From positions 1 to 6,717 of the forward strand of contig QENJ01000107.1 of NCBI GenBank assembly GCA_013374505.1: 6,717 nt of DNA. Direction: 5' to 3'. The position numbers and the translations under genes are program-made. Source of the stretch: Candidatus Methanophagaceae archaeon. Lineage in GTDB: Archaea > Halobacteriota > Syntropharchaeia > Alkanophagales > Methanospirareceae. The notes under the pieces were generated by a model. That model searched no databases and was not told the origin of the DNA. It was given only the letters and a program-made list of their open reading frames with translations. Shown here in pieces: positions 5,814-6,717 of the stretch (within the stretch, counting starts at the first letter, position 1; each line of letters begins with the position of its first letter).

Positions 5814-6717
5814 ATGCCCGCATACGAAGAACTTGAATCTGAAGTGATAGAAGACGGGCTTTGCACATACTGCGGTGCCTGTGTCGCTGCCTGTCCGCTC
5901 TTTCATCTTAAATGGCTTGAGGGGCGACCTAAAAGACCCGAGAAGAAGGCTGCTTGTGAGGACTGTGAGGTATGCTATCATGCCTGTCATCGAACCGCGT
6001 TTGATAAGGATGCGATAGAGGAGGAAATCTTCGGAAGACACAGAAACGAAGACGAAGATATAGGGGTATACAAGCGTGCCGTTGCGGCAAAAGTATCAGA
6101 CGAGAGGATACACGAAAAAGCACAAGATGGGGGTGTTGTAACTGCGATTTTGTTGTATCTGTTGGACGCGCAACTAATAGACGGTGCTATATTGACCGGT
6201 AAAGAGGAAGACTGGATGCCTATTCCTATGGTAGCAACGAGCAAAGAAGAAATAATCTCTGCCGCTGGTACAAAATATGGGGCATCGCCTAACTTGCTGA
6301 AACTGAGAACCGCGGTCATAGATGATGAGCTCGACAATATTTGCATCGTTGGACTTCCCTGCCATGTTAAGGCGGTGCGATATTTACAACACACAAATTT
6401 TGATCTCGCACCGGCAATAAAATTCGTAATCGGCCTTTTCTGTCATGGCAATTTTAAGTATGAGCGTATGATTGAGTGGATAGCGGAAAGAGGCGTTAAT
6501 AAGTGCGAAGTGGAAAAGATAAGCGTCTCTAAGGGTGTTTTTCATGTTCGTACACGGGATACTGAACTTTCCATAACCTTAAAAGAAACGGGTGGATGGC
6601 TTTCCGAGTATTGCCAAACGTGTGATGACTACTCTGCCGAGCTGGCGGACATATCTGTGGGAAGTAAAGGTTCAGAAGAAGGGTGGTCAAGTGTAATTTT
6701 AAGAACAGAGAAGGGCG
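5814..6717 (+). CDS. coenzyme F420-linked flavoprotein, FrhB/FpoF family, cut by the right edge
   Basis: The first 301 codons of an F420 hydrogenase/dehydrogenase beta-subunit family protein, which moves electrons between coenzyme F420 and iron-sulfur partners through FAD. The N-terminus has two [4Fe-4S] motifs, CTYCGACVAACP (Cys17, 20, 23, 27) and C-x2-C-x2-C-x3-C (Cys48, 51, 54, 58); the second ends in CHR rather than the common CP. The catalytic part shows DGGVVTAILLYLL (105-117), GLPCH (180-184, where GTPC is usual), GLFCHGNFKYE (207-217), CQTC (267-270) and ADISVGSKGSEEGWSSVI (278-295), all family signatures. The double-ferredoxin N-terminus favours an FpoF/FqoF-type protein over classic FrhB, but many free-standing paralogs exist. 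About 40 to 90 residues are probably missing past the edge. ATG 5814 is the only sensible start: an in-frame TAG lies seven bases upstream. No hydrogenase or Fpo genes are in view, so its partner is unknown. Confidence 0.92.
   Translation, partial: MPAYEELESEVIEDGLCTYCGACVAACPLFHLKWLEGRPKRPEKKAACEDCEVCYHACHRTAFDKDAIEEEIFGRHRNEDEDIGVYKRAVAAKVSDERIHEKAQDGGVVTAILLYLLDAQLIDGAILTGKEEDWMPIPMVATSKEEIISAAGTKYGASPNLLKLRTAVIDDELDNICIVGLPCHVKAVRYLQHTNFDLAPAIKFVIGLFCHGNFKYERMIEWIAERGVNKCEVEKISVSKGVFHVRTRDTELSITLKETGGWLSEYCQTCDDYSAELADISVGSKGSEEGWSSVILRTEKG

Overview
The window looks archaeal, most likely from a methanogen-related euryarchaeote. The evidence is a deoxyhypusine synthase with the archaeal/eukaryotic active site, a tungstopterin-type aldehyde:ferredoxin oxidoreductase, an F420-linked FrhB/FpoF-type flavoprotein, the methanogen-associated DUF2149 protein paired with a MotA/TolQ/ExbB protein, TATA-box-like elements about 25 bases upstream of starts, and at least one apparently leaderless gene. 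A lineage close to Methanosarcinales, ANME-1 (Methanophagales) or Syntrophoarchaeales fits, but this placement is inference from gene content and cannot be settled here.

Left part (1-1281, minus strand): an ExbB/TolQ-like channel subunit is translationally coupled to a DUF2149 protein that resembles ExbD around its single membrane helix. Together they would form a small ion-driven inner-membrane motor. A possible third gene runs off the left edge. Their promoter lies near 1355-1363.

Middle (1282-1696): this stretch has no intact gene. On the plus strand it holds what looks like the broken start of a secreted protein gene, with a signal-peptide-like N-terminus interrupted by an in-frame TAG and then a frame change. 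The trace is lost where the deoxyhypusine synthase gene begins to be read on the other strand.

Centre (1697-4674): deoxyhypusine synthase (minus) and aldehyde:ferredoxin oxidoreductase (plus) are divergently transcribed from a 176-base AT-rich region with a TATA-like element facing each way. The first modifies translation factor aIF5A. The second oxidises aldehydes to acids with ferredoxin as electron acceptor. They share a promoter region but no pathway.

Right part (4675-6717, plus strand): a two-helix membrane protein with a cytoplasmic domain resembling the non-catalytic phospholipase-D-like/DUF5919 group; a 161-base spacer holding a probable decayed TPR unit with an in-frame TGA; then an FrhB/FpoF-type protein with two N-terminal [4Fe-4S] motifs, cut by the right edge. 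A ferredoxin-reducing aldehyde oxidoreductase close to an iron-sulfur F420 flavoprotein suggests, without proving, a route between ferredoxin and F420 pools. I see no CRISPR array, tRNA, rRNA or intact mobile element. The most interesting material is the ExbB-DUF2149 pair, the unrecognised two-helix protein, and the two gene remnants.
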